A stretch of 64,000 nt of DNA. Source: Nicotiana tabacum (Eukaryota; Streptophyta; Magnoliopsida; Solanales; Solanaceae). The notes under the pieces were generated by a model that saw only the letters and a program-made list of their open reading frames with translations, was not told the DNA's origin and ran no database searches. Made by a program: the position numbers and the translations under genes. Shown here piece by piece: positions 24,336 to 35,071 of this stretch; the first letter of the stretch is position 1; every line of letters begins with the position of its first letter. The stretch lies in NCBI RefSeq assembly GCF_000715075.1, contig NC_134081.1, positions 65,739,653 to 65,803,652 on the forward strand, in the 5' to 3' direction.

Positions 24336-25015
24336 ATTTCATATGTTTTCAGATTGCCAACAAGTTCATCTATGGTCAGTATCTGCAAGTCCTTCGCCTC
24401 TGTAATTGCATTCACTTTGATTTTCCAAGAACTGGGCAGAACACTAAGGATTTTCCTGACAAGCTTGTTTCTTGGAATAGTTTCACCAAGAGAGTGAAGC
24501 TCATTAATGATGGAGGTGAATCGAGTGTGCATATCTTGGATGGATTCATCATCTTTCATCTTGAAGAGCTCGTATTCAGTTGTGAGCATGTCGATCTTGG
24601 ATTGCTTAACTTGTGTTGTTCCTTCGTGAGCTGTCTGAAGAGCCTCCCAGATTTCTTTTGCTGATTGGCATGCCGATATCTTGTTATATTTATCAGGACC
24701 AATGCCACAAACAAGAATTTTCTTTGCACGAAAGTTCTTTTCTATGGCCTTTCGATCAGCGTCATTGAATTCCTTCCTCGTCTTGGGAATGGCTACAGTT
24801 GGGTCGCCAAGATTCTTGGTGAGAACAAAGGGTTCGTCACATATGACATCCCATAGCTCAGAATCTTCAGCCATGATGAAGTCGTGCATCCTAGTTTTCC
24901 ACCATCCGTAATACTTTTCATTGAACCTAGGTGGTCTGTAAGTAGACTGGCCTTCTTCGAAGTTTGGAGGAGCAGTCATGAGGATCCTTTCTAGGTGTTA
25001 ACCTGATAGAAAGAA

Positions 25016-25030
25016 CCTGCTCTGATACCA
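25016..25030 (-). other. Sirevirus primer-binding site (initiator tRNA-Met)
   Basis: The minus strand reads TGGTATCAGAGCAGG, complementary to the 3' end of plant initiator tRNA-Met, two bases from the 5' LTR at 25033. It fixes the minus orientation of the element. Confidence 0.93.
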
Positions 25031-25032
25031 AT

Positions 25033-25941
25033 TGATAAAATATAAGGGTCCACCAAACTCTATAGAGAACCAGGTTCCCAATCAGTTCCACTATAACACA
25101 CGCACACTGCAGTAAGTAGATGACAAGAGGATTTTTACGTGAAAAATTCCCAGCTCAATGAGATTAAAAACCACGACCTACCCTTGTAGAATTTCAACTT
25201 CACTACTAAGCAACTTTTAGATTATAACCTCTGCAACCTAGGAATTAATCTCTTAATCCCTCACTAACTTATAATACTCTATTACAAGCCACTTTGTAAT
25301 AACTCTATTATAAAGACTTTACAACTCGACTAACTCTAGCCAAGACTCTAACACAAAGGCTTAAGGTTTACAAAGGGTTTCCTACAAAATACTTCTAAAC
25401 AAGCTAAGTAGGAATTACAATTGAAGAACTATTACAAAGTTACAACTCAACTAAGGACATACAATGACTTGCTGTGGGGAACTGGTCTGTAGTAGTGTTG
25501 TTCTTTGTTCTTGATGCACTTGAGAATTGATTGCTTGATGATCAATGACCGTGTGAGAGCTTCGATGATTTCTCTAAGTGAACACATGATTTGTTTTACC
25601 TTCCTTGATGTTAAATATGCATTTGCGACATTAGTAGGATGTTGTAAGCAAGGTAGGTAAAAGACACTTCCCATAAAGTTGACTGCTGCACTATTTCTGT
25701 ACTTTAGCGTGTGCAGGCAGTAACTTTACAACCGGGGCAGTTGACTTGTACAGTTTCCTCGGGAAGTGATAGTTATCTGTTCCCTCTGTTGTTCCTCTGA
25801 CTCTGAAGAGTCGAAGCATATTCCAAGCTAGAACCTTTCGATCTTAAGGTCTTGAGGATATGTAACTGGTTCCTTATCTGGTTCTTGACAGTAAGTTCGT
25901 TAGATAATCAAAACATAAAGCAAGGTACTTGTAACCTATCA
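25033..25941 (-). mobile_element. Sirevirus 5' LTR
   Basis: It starts TGATAAAATATAAGGG and ends CTTGTAACCTATCA, about 909 bp. Flank CTAGC (25942-25946) faces CCAGC at 9460-9464. The block 25312-25616 is identical to 9744-10048. Confidence 0.95.
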
Positions 25942-25946
25942 CTAGC

Positions 25947-26712
25947 CGATCGGGCCGAGATCGGACTTCATGCCACGTGCATGGTAGTGTATCGGCAACT
26001 AATGATCTCCCAACCAAGTTGTTAATGTCTATTTGAGAATCTTACTTATGCTACATTTGCTTTTCATGTTTTTACATAGAATTTTCATTACTCTTGATTT
26101 TCTTCCTATTTCTTTGATTATATCTCTTTATGTTGGTATTCCATTCCATGTGAGGGTACTTAGCTTACATACTAGTACTATTCCATATGTACTAACATTC
26201 CTTTTGCCGGGTACTCTGCATTTTTAATAGATGCAGGTGGCACCTAAGCAGATGGAACAAGTTCTTGATAGGTGTACCCTCTTTTCAGTTGATTCGGTGA
26301 GCCCTACTCCATATCGGGGCCTTATGTCATTTTGATTCATGTACATTATATTTCGAGGTATAGTAGGGGCCTTGTCACCGGCACTTTTATATTATAATCA
26401 TGTTTATTTAGAGGCTCCGCAAACATACTGTGGGTCGTGTTTTGAATGGAGAAAAACAAACTAAAGATGTTGTAGTTGTCAGATATTTCCACTTTCAAAT
26501 TATGAACTTGTAATATTTTGCCATCTAACAGTGGAACTTACTAATTAATGAAGAATCGGTGTTGTACACTTTATCCTCTTGATTGACTACTTCTTGTTAT
26601 TTATTCTTGAAATATTCATGGTCAAGGTCGGATAATAGGCATCGAGTAGGCTTGCTTGATTGGGATATCTTGGTTGAGCGCCGATCCCGCTCCCCTAAGT
26701 TTGGGCGTGACA
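25947..26712 (+). mobile_element. Ty3/gypsy 3' LTR, right part
   Basis: Continuation of the LTR that begins at 7616: it starts after the target duplication with CGATCGGGCCGAGATCGG and ends TTGGGCGTGACA. GCCGATCGGGCCGAGATCGG is itself strongly palindromic. No gene is present; 26033-26227 is a chance ORF. Confidence 0.8.
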
Positions 26713-29700
26713 TAGACTTCATGTCATATGTAGACTAATGAGCACCAAGTTCAAGCGATTATCCATTTCTTGCCTCTAAGTTAGAAGCATATAAGTATGC
26801 ACCGGACTCATAATAAGCGTAATAGTGCATTTGATATGTGAGGCATCATCTAGAGTTAGAAGAAGAGTGGCATGAGGCTGCCTAAGAAGGTGCAAAAGTG
26901 CACATAACTATAACTTCTAACTAAAATAATGATTTTAATGTCAAACCGGTGGAAACAGGAAAATTATAAGGCTCAATCAAACAAGAATCCTAAAATAATT
27001 ACCAACAAGAAGGTAGAAAGCGCGGAAGAAAGAAAAATAATGACTAAAGTAAAATGCTTCAATTGTGATCAAAAGGGTCATGATACTAGTGATTGCACTA
27101 AGCCAAGGAAAGCACCTCACAATGAGTATAAAAAGGTACTTCGTATTACTTATGAATAGTAATATATGTGTTGCTAGCTCTATTTTTTCTATCTTTCTAA
27201 AACTAATCTTTTGTGGATAGTTGATCGTGAAGCCTTTGTGGAATTCTAATGGATCTCGCATGTGTAATGTGGATATATGTTGGAAATAACACTAAGGTTG
27301 TTAAAAAGACCATATCATGTGAACTAGTTTTGCTTGAAGTTTGAGATTTTATCCTACATAACATGTTATTATCTCCTTAGGTATGAAGAATATCGTTTCT
27401 ATGTCGGTTTTATTATGTTTGAATTTTATAATTAAAAAAAGTTCATGAGATTGAAGCGTAGAAACAACTCATTTTTGTTCTGGTTTTATCATAAACAATT
27501 CTAAATGGATTTGGATATAAGTTCCTTTAATCCATATGTTAGCTTTCCATTTTTCCTTGTCACATAATCATGAGGATAATATGAAATTTGGCAGGCCAGA
27601 CTTCGTCATATGGGCCTAAGATGAAAATGCTTTCACAAGAAGTTTGTTGACTAATTTTGAACATGTGGATAAGCCCACTGGTGAACATAATCTAGCCGGG
27701 AAAAGTTAACTTAGAAATAACATTATAATAATACTAGGACGAGTTTTATGATAAAAGAGAAATTGTTCATCAGTTGACCATTCCTAAGGCTTTACACCCA
27801 AATGATGTTGCAGAGTGAACGAGATAGAAGCTCCTCAAATCGTTAGATCGATAATGGCTCAAGCAAACTTGTTTTCCTATTGAGGAGATGCATTATTGAT
27901 TGCTGCCTATGTTCATGACCATGTGCCAACAAAATCAGTTACACCTAATTCAAATGAGTTGTGGACTAGTAGGACATCCAACGTAAAGCATTTTGAGACT
28001 TTAGGATGTGCGGCCAAAGTGAACACTCCTCTGCAAATTGGGCTAGAGAGGAAGCAAGTGTCTCTATATGAGATACTCTAAAATCTCAGAAAGTTATTTG
28101 TTCATGGGGCTGCAAGATAGTGGGAATGTAACTGAATCTGAATAAAAAGATGTCGCATTCTTAGAGAATGAATTATCTATGAAGCTCGAGATAGGTTAAG
28201 ACTTGTCTCTTTGTAAAATTAAGGATCTAGATCAAGTAGGATCTCTTTATTCGAGTGCGAGGATTTTTGAGCCATGATGAATTAATTTCTTATCAAGATC
28301 CACCTTCATCATCGGAAGCAAATGAAGGTGATCTTGCTTCAAGTGGGAGAAAATACAAGTATTATCTTCTTGTTCCAAGTGAGAGAGAGATGAATAGTTC
28401 TGGTCCGAGTAAGTGCAAATTTGATCCAAACAGGAATAATAAGAGATTACATGAATCTCAACCAATACGTGGTGCTCTTAAATATGTAAATGAGAAACTT
28501 AAAAAGGCTCTTTCCTGCCCTTCAAATGATAAATACACTGGAAGAAATAATGGAATCTAAAAGAAGCAACCAAGTTCAGGAACTGGCTGATCTTCTAAAA
28601 AAACACAAAGGTTATTGAAACCAAATGGGTTCTCAAAGTTAAGCATAAGTCTTGCGGAATAATTGAGAAATAAAAGATTCAACTTGATGCTAAGAGGTAT
28701 ACGCCAAATGAAAAGAATGACTGCAACAAGATATTCTCACCTTTTATGTGGAATTACCTCTATTTGTCTAATTATGCCTATTGTTGCTGGCTTGAATCTA
28801 AAATTGCTTCAATTGTATGTAACGACTACCTTTCTCAATGGAGAACTATGTGAAGAATTAAATTGAATAACTTTCTGTTTCATCCAAAAGGCCACAAATA
28901 TATGGTTTTTATTCTTTCGTAGTCTTTTTATGACCTTAAACAATCTTCAAGGCAGTTGTATATGCGTATTTCTAGTGTGATAATTTCTATTAACTTCATA
29001 ATGATTCATAAGGGATCATTACACTGATACCAAAATGATCTGAGAGCAACTTGTAATTATACCGTTATATGTTGATGACATATATATTGATAGAAAATAA
29101 TATGGAGTATATAAATAAGGTAAAGACCTTAGTATCATCTCACTTGGAGATGAAATATAAGGGTAAATATGCACACGTTCTTAAAATAAATATTTCGAAA
29201 AAATATTTAAAGAAATTATTCTTTAAATGGTTCAAAATTGTGATCCTATCAATACACCAATCAACAAAGACAATACTATGTATGCTAGATTGTGTCTTAA
29301 GATTCAAAAAAAAAAAGAAGATACAAATGAGTAGAGTTCCTTATTACAGTGTGGTTGGTAGTCTAATGCAAGATACGCTTGCTAGACTTGATATCTGTTT
29401 CACAATTGGCTTGTAAATAAATATGAAACCAACCTAGACCCATCACATCATAAAGAAGTTTAAGAGAATAATGAGGTACGGTAGGGAAACTTCTGATTAT
29501 GTGTTTTGCCATAACAACATGACATAAACTTAGGGGATACACTAATGCTGATTGTGGAGGAGTTATGGATCAGATCATGTCCACCTCCAAATGTGTTTTC
29601 TACTGATGGAAGCTGAGTTTGTGGCTCTCTCCTCAGTAGCGCAACAATTATTTGGTTAAAAAAAGGGCCTTAGACCATTTGTTGGTACATCGGTTAATAC

Positions 29701-29890
29701 TGATCTAGTCACAGTCAAACTGTAATTTTAAACACCAAGGACCTTAAATATTATTTTAAAGCCTAAAAAATTTACATTAAAGTCAAATAAGTGAACGTAA
29801 AGTGTATCTACACAAATGGTTGCAGAACCATTGACTCACCCGGCTCTTAAAGATGCATATTTTTGTTCGTGAAGGATCTCAAGGACTGTG
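26713..29890 (+). pseudogene. Degenerate Ty1/copia gag-pol
   Basis: The order of recognisable parts on the plus strand is the gag zinc knuckle CFNCDQKGHDTSDC (27053-27094), an integrase C-terminal piece (27890-28080, LIAAYVHDHVPTKSVTPNSN), RT pieces (28620-28860, VTTTFLNGELCEEL; 29065-29082, LYVDDIYI with both active-site Asp), the RT end (29320-29416, SRVPYYSVVGSLMQDTLARL) and RNase H traces (29530-29860, TNADCGGVM, then EPLTHPALKDA). Stops and shifts are frequent and protease is not readable. The 5' part of gag is missing, apparently because the outer gypsy LTR ends at 26712. It is a different family from the Sirevirus, to judge from residues around the knuckle and YVDD. Confidence 0.82.
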
Positions 29891-31058
29891 TGGTCTTACA
29901 TAGTCATTAGTGTTTTATTTATTTTTTTCGACGTTCAAAAATATTTATTATTTTTGAATATCAAAATAAGTTTGATTTGCATACACTTATTATTTGAATG
30001 CTTATTGTACATACATGTCTTTTGATATTATTGAAAGATATGTGGGTTAGATAGAGGTTAGATTTTCTCACAAAGGTGACCGCATCCAACAATTTAGTGT
30101 TGATGGGAGATGAAACTAGATCTTAAGAAAACCATCAAACGGATAATTTGAGAGCACATGACTTAAAGATCTTTAGCATCACACAAATAATGATAAATGG
30201 TCATTATAGTATTTTATTGATGAAATTAAGTTTCACCTAATCTACCTTAAGAGGCCAGATGTGAGTTGACGTTTATTGAGTAGATTAAGAAACTAAGTTC
30301 AAATGTACATAATGTATGAATATCATCTATACACCATTATCTTATGAAATAATGACATACGCTCCATGGGAAAGGAGAAAATGTTATAGCACATGTTACA
30401 TACCATATGTACAAATGTTGACCAAAAAGATAACATAAGTTTTATCTCGACTTATTGTTGTGTGCGGCCCCAAATTGAGTACCCTCACGACTCCTTTCAG
30501 TGCCTCAAAGCTTGGTTCAATGTTTGCTATCTTAGCATGCTACCAAATGACCATGAGAGATTCGGTTTGGTGGAGCATGACTAGAAATGTGAGTTGAAAT
30601 CAAGTTGAGAGACTCGTGATAAGAGGAAAATTAATGATGCAATCTCATTTAGTTTGTGTTTGCTGGTACCGGGTATGGCTTATGGATCATAATTGTGAAC
30701 ACAGAAATTATAATACATGAGATCTGGCGGGATGTATCAATATGATTCAAATGATTTAGGGCATTAAGCATACTTTTTATGATCTACTTGAAGATTTTTA
30801 TGACAATGATGAGAGGCTATATATTCCTAATAGATATATAGTAACGTGCTCTCAAGTATGTCGGTCGCGCAACCTATTTATGCGGTATGAAATGATGCAA
30901 GAGAATTTAAAGGAGAGTATATTTTCCTTAGCTTGGTGGAGCTTGAGCATTCCCTTAAAGCTATTGGGTCGTTTCCACCAATAAGGTGTGCTAATTCGCC
31001 CCTTAGACCATTAGGAAGTCCTCCTCCTAAAATCCTAATTATGTCATATATATATATG
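29891..31058. other. Unassigned 1.2 kb between copia pol and pararetrovirus
   Basis: AT-rich, no credible ORF. It may include the 3' untranslated region and LTR of the preceding copia element, but I found no second copy in the window to prove it. A TATA-like run (ATATATATATGG, about 31046-31062) lies just before the first pararetrovirus ATG. Confidence 0.4.
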
Positions 31059-31418
31059 GATTTCTTTCACCCTTTCTCCTCCCTTCTAAAAATTCCTTCT
31101 CTTCTCCAACTTCTTCATCTTCCTCCTCATCGTCCTCCTCCAATCCCAAACTCAAAGAAAAAATTAGCTTTTCTGATTTGCAGCAATCAATTGATGACTG
31201 AAAAATCCCTAAACATCCACAGTTCACAATTTATAAGTCTTCATTGTGGCCCTTAATCAGTGATTACCATATTTCTACAATTGAGCAAACCATTCTTCTA
31301 GAATCAGATCATGAGAAAATTAAACTTTTAAACTCCAAGTCTATAGAAAAATATAGGCAAAAATACAATTATCTCTATTTTGGTTTAGTACAGATTACAG
31401 CTAGACCTCTGTCCAGGG
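31059..31418 (+). pseudogene. Endogenous pararetrovirus: first, partial copy of the 5' coding end
   Basis: This begins at an ATG (MDFFHPFSS) and shows strong similarity to 32111-32423, about 1.05 kb downstream, so the 5' coding end is present twice. Copy 1 keeps a stretch of about 54 bp that copy 2 has lost between two CYYAAAC-type words. It is broken by stops and shifts. Similarity ends near 31418, where copy 1 runs into different sequence that continues to the primer site at 31634. Confidence 0.75.
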
Positions 31419-31633
31419 AAGGTTGGGAAATATTACTGAAGTAGTATTCAAACAGTCTGCTACAGATGTTATTTTCAAACAACAAACCATTTCTGTTACC
31501 TCCAAGCAACTCTCAAAAGGAGCAGCTGGACCAAACCAGCCCAAATACAGAAAGCCATCAGACTACGCCATGAGCAGAGTCCCCCATGTTCATATGATAG
31601 AAAGTTCAGGACCCATTCTAATTTTCGGTCCAC
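31419..31633 (+). other. Pararetrovirus segment between copy 1 and the primer site
   Basis: The open frame 31423-31683 passes through it (KPSDYAMSRVPHVHM is visible), but I do not recognise a family. By position it could be the 3' end of a viral unit lying before the primer site. That is inference. Confidence 0.4.
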
Positions 31634-31650
31634 TTGGTATCAGAACCATG
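31634..31650 (+). other. Pararetrovirus tRNA-Met primer-binding site
   Basis: TTGGTATCAGAACCATG matches the caulimovirid minus-strand primer site (complementary to initiator tRNA-Met) with one change, A for G, in the core. It is followed by about 460 bp of leader and then the ATG of copy 2, the layout of a plant pararetrovirus genome start. Confidence 0.75.
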
Positions 31651-32110
31651 AGGGGAAGTAAGGATTATTATTCTTGTTTTTAACTTGCTTTTATGTGGTA
31701 TTGATAGATCAAACTTAGATCTATAGATATATGACTTCGTTTATATATCTTTCTTAAATCTTATACTTTTTTAAGAAGATCTCTTAAGGTTGGCATTTGA
31801 TCCGTACGGATCTGCCCTGTAAGCAGTTTTCTTGAGAAAAGTGGATATGATAATTCTCAGTTGTCTTACAAATGGTTATTTATAACCTTTGAGTCATCCT
31901 AAAGAACAACTTCTTAAGAAATAATTAGATTTAATTATTATATATAAGAGAAAACATGTATCTATAGATTTGATTTTTAGATCTAACTTTTCTACATAAT
32001 ATTAAGTTAAGAACTTAAATATTATCTTTATGGAACACAATGGTATCCTAAGAACATGAAGTATTAAAGTTATCATTGTTATTTTTGTTGTAATCTTGCA
32101 GATCTAATCC
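31651..32110 (+). other. Pararetrovirus leader, intron-like ends
   Basis: Non-coding, AT-rich, with several AGATCTA words. It begins with GTAAGG (31658) and ends with TTTTGTTGTAATCTTGCAG (32083-32101), which look like 5' and 3' splice sites. Caulimovirid leaders are long and structured and some are spliced; use of these sites is unproven. Confidence 0.5.
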
Positions 32111-33550
32111 ATGGCTTTCTTCCACCCTTTTTCCTCCCCTTCTAAAAATTCATTCTCTTCTCCAACTGCTTCATCTTCCTCCTCATCGTCCTCCTCCAAT
32201 CCTAAACATCCACAGTCCATAATTTACAAGTCTTCACGATGGCCCTTAAACCAGTGATTATCATATTTCTACAATTGAGCAAACCATTTCTCTAGAATCG
32301 GATCATGAGGAAATCAAACTTTTAAACTCCAAATCTATAGAAAAAAATATAAGAAAAAATGCAATTATCTCCATTTTGGTTTAGTACAGATTGCAGCTAG
32401 ACCTCTGCCCATGGAAAGGGTTTAGTCACGTCTCTACTCCTCTGTCTTAGAGATTCTAGATTTTTAGGCTTCAATGATTCTCTCCTAGGGATGATAGAAA
32501 CCAGCCTTTGTAGCAGTCCAATTTACATCGATTATTTTTCTAATTTTACAGTGTCTCTTAGAGATAGAAATATCTTAGATTCTTTAAATCTCAATGTTAA
32601 AACAACGAATTATAAAACCAAAACTGGATCTTTACTAGTAGTAATTATTTACAGAATACAATATAAAGCCATGAGTTTAGCTTTTAATACTGGAGCAATG
32701 AAAACCCTTCATATAGGTGAAGTTATTCTCTTCAAAATAAATCTACAAAGATCTCATCTGTCAATATCAAAACTCATTTATTGGAGCCAAATTTCTCTAC
32801 CACAAAACTGGTTACTGCAAGATGCTACTCATGCTGAGAAATCAGAAAATACTACAGTCTCTCAGATCCAACAACACTCGAGCGAATTTGTAGCCATTTC
32901 CTTCCAAAGGTCCCTTAGTCAAAGAGTCTTTGTCTCTTCCTCTTCTGCACAGTCTGAAATTCAGTCTGGTAGACATTCAATATATTCATTTTCTTCTAGA
33001 ATCGAAACTGTTAATTTTTACTCTAGGTTCCCGCAAACCAAATATTCTGTAGAAACAACCCCTCCAACAAAAGTTAATTATAAACAATCCCAATCTCCTA
33101 TTAACTCAGCTTTAGGTGCTGAATTAGGTATTTTGGAAAAATATTTTAAAATTGATAAAGAAAAACTTCGAGCAAATTTTTATTTACAAGAAAATATTTT
33201 CAAAAGAACTTGGTATTTCTGGAATTTTCAAGGAGGCAAAAGAAAAAATCTCCTTTACTATGAGTCTTTACACTTCATAAAAGAATAAATTAATTTCTTT
33301 GAATGGTTTGAAGTTTATGCTGACTATCACCAATTAGATTTTACTTTTTCTAAATCAGTTAATATTTCGAAAATTTGGAAAACCTCATATGGAGAGGAAG
33401 TCATCTCACAACTTTTTCCAGCACAAGGATTTTCAAAAAGTTATGCAAATACTTCAGTAGTAGCTAATCCTTTCGAATTATAAAGCAAAAATGAAGCTAT
33501 TACAGGCAAATATAATAAAAATATTTTTGAACAAAATAATTATACAAACA
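32111..33550 (+). pseudogene. Pararetrovirus movement-protein-like region
   Basis: It starts at ATG 32111 (MAFFHPFSS); several stops follow. The open part 32491-33288 (265 codons) resembles caulimovirid movement proteins, which line plasmodesmata for cell-to-cell spread: see SLRDRNILDSLNLNVKT and, later, SISKLIYWSQISLPQNW, the beta-rich core with a conserved Trp near the end. A Ser/Gln-rich stretch and a basic tail follow. After the TAA at 33286-33288 the frame continues readably (FFEWFEVYADYHQLDF), so a single change closed it. Virus genus cannot be settled here; solendovirus-like and florendovirus-like are both possible. It is a decayed genomic copy, not an intact virus. Confidence 0.65.
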
Positions 33551-35071
33551 AATATTTACAATCTCTTGCTGAATATTTAGTTACAAAACCACCTTCAGCA
33601 TCTCATAGTTCTAAGTCAGCAGAAACCTCCCTTTATTTAAACCTTATGAGATCCCTAGAACTTTTGCTACGGAACTTCGTATCCACTAAGCTAAAGACTA
33701 TCGTCAGTTCTCTGACCTTCAACGTAGGATCCTAGAAATTGAGAAAACCTTGATAGCTCAGGATACCCCAACTAATGATTCCTCTGTACAGGTTATCCGA
33801 GAAGTCGATTCTGACCAAGAAACCAATTCACAGTCAGAACAATTTCATGATAATCCCCCCTAGAAATTTTTCCTGTTAGAACAGGATCCTCCAACTGGCA
33901 TCAATCCCAAAGACTTTACTATTCTTGAGCTACCCATCCTGACGTGGCCTTAGAAAAAAGACCCAATGTTATGCAAAATAATTATAATGACAATAATATC
34001 TATGAATAGAATATAGATGGTTGTTCTGAATACAATATTTTGGCCAAATTATAGCAGATGACTATGGTAGCCACTGCATACCGAACTTCTCATAACTGTT
34101 CTGACCAACTTACTACCCATGTCTTAGTAGCAGGTTTCACAGGTCAACATAAGGGATAGTGGGATACCCATCTTAGCGAAGAGGATAAGAACCAAATTCT
34201 CTTAAGTGTACGAGTTGATTCAACGAGAGAACCAATTCTTAAGGATGGCCTTACCATTCCTGATTCAACCAACACCCTAATTTATACTATTATCAAAATA
34301 TTCATAGGTAGTCCAGGTATCTCTAGGGAAAGATTTTCTGAGATACTTAACAACCTTAAGTGTAAAACCCTTTTCGATTTCAGATGGTATAAAGATTCCT
34401 TCCTTACCGTTAGGCAAGCCAACTTACGAACAAATCACTTATGGCCAACTTACCAGTCTCATTCAATATGTTGCTCTCAAAATTGATCGACATGATAAGA
34501 TATTAAGACAATTAGCCAAAGATAGAACACAGACTCGTTGGGATTTAGGTAGTTTCCGTGAATAATTTGGTTTACCACCTGGTAGTAAAAATCCTCATAA
34601 GAGACGAACAACCAAATATATGGAGATTATGAAATATAGGTCTTCTACACCCAGGTTTAGGAAAACCAAACCGTTTTCTTCTAAACCCAAAACCTTTCCT
34701 AGTAAACATAAACCATCAAACTTCCAAACTCCCAATTCTGGCAAATGTTTCAAGTGCAACAAACCAGGTCATATAGCCAAATACTGCAAGTTGTCTAACA
34801 AAGTTAGAAATCTTGATTTAGATGAGTATGTTCTTAACCAGATCGAATAACTTTTATTAGAAGATAGTGACACTTCGGATGTTGGTGATGATGAACATGA
34901 ACAATAATTTAACCAACTCGAAGATGATAACATAAAATCATCTTCATCCCAGTCTAGTCAAGAGGAACCTGCGATTAATGTCCTCTCCAAAGAACAAGAT
35001 TTTATTCTTGAAATAATAAGCAAACTCCAAGACTCTGAGCAAAAGAAGTATTATCTCGAGAAATTCAAACT
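33551..35071 (+). pseudogene. Pararetrovirus coat-protein-like region with zinc knuckle, truncated
   Basis: Broken pieces of a capsid-type domain lie at about 34050-34560 (ILNNLKCKTLFDFRWYKDSF is legible), then the open stretch 34620-34850 with a Lys/Pro/Ser-rich run and the zinc knuckle CFKCNKPGHIAKYC (CX2CX4HX4C intact), followed by an acidic Asp/Glu-rich segment (LLLEDSDTSDVGDD). This order matches the coat protein of Caulimoviridae. The frame is lost several times upstream. The sequence is cut at 35071, just before protease and RT would be expected, by a reversed gypsy LTR. No protease or RT of this virus is found elsewhere in the window. Confidence 0.7.

Larger units (their letters stand above)
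22974..24979 (-). pseudogene. Sirevirus gag with UBN2 domain, zinc knuckle and poly-Lys expansion
   Basis: The ATG at 24979 opens MTAPPNFEEGQSTYRPPRF. The UBN2-type gag domain fills about residues 20-215 (YYGWWKTRMHDFIMAEDSEL and DMHTRFTSIINELHSLGE are clear). A (TTC)n array at 24243-24335 then encodes about 31 Lys. A TAG near 24137 interrupts the typical RRF-Gln-KM, and another TAG precedes the zinc knuckle CHKCGKPGHFIKEC (about 24065-24020). A (CAT)n array at 23736-23783 encodes poly-Asp. Downstream is a heptad-like region (HERDDLLVMVVDLKETI, about 23470-23200), then SLKWNWSSDAITAMYTNN and a second knuckle start CTYCGNTGHF, where the nested element interrupts the frame. At least one frameshift is present. 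Gag would package element RNA. Confidence 0.92.

Noticed and set aside
24189..24497. Plus-strand ORF with poly-Phe
   Set aside because: It is the antisense of the Sirevirus gag poly-Lys region.
30393..30584. ORF of 63 codons between copia pol and pararetrovirus
   Set aside because: Short, no recognisable motif, in a worn AT-rich stretch.
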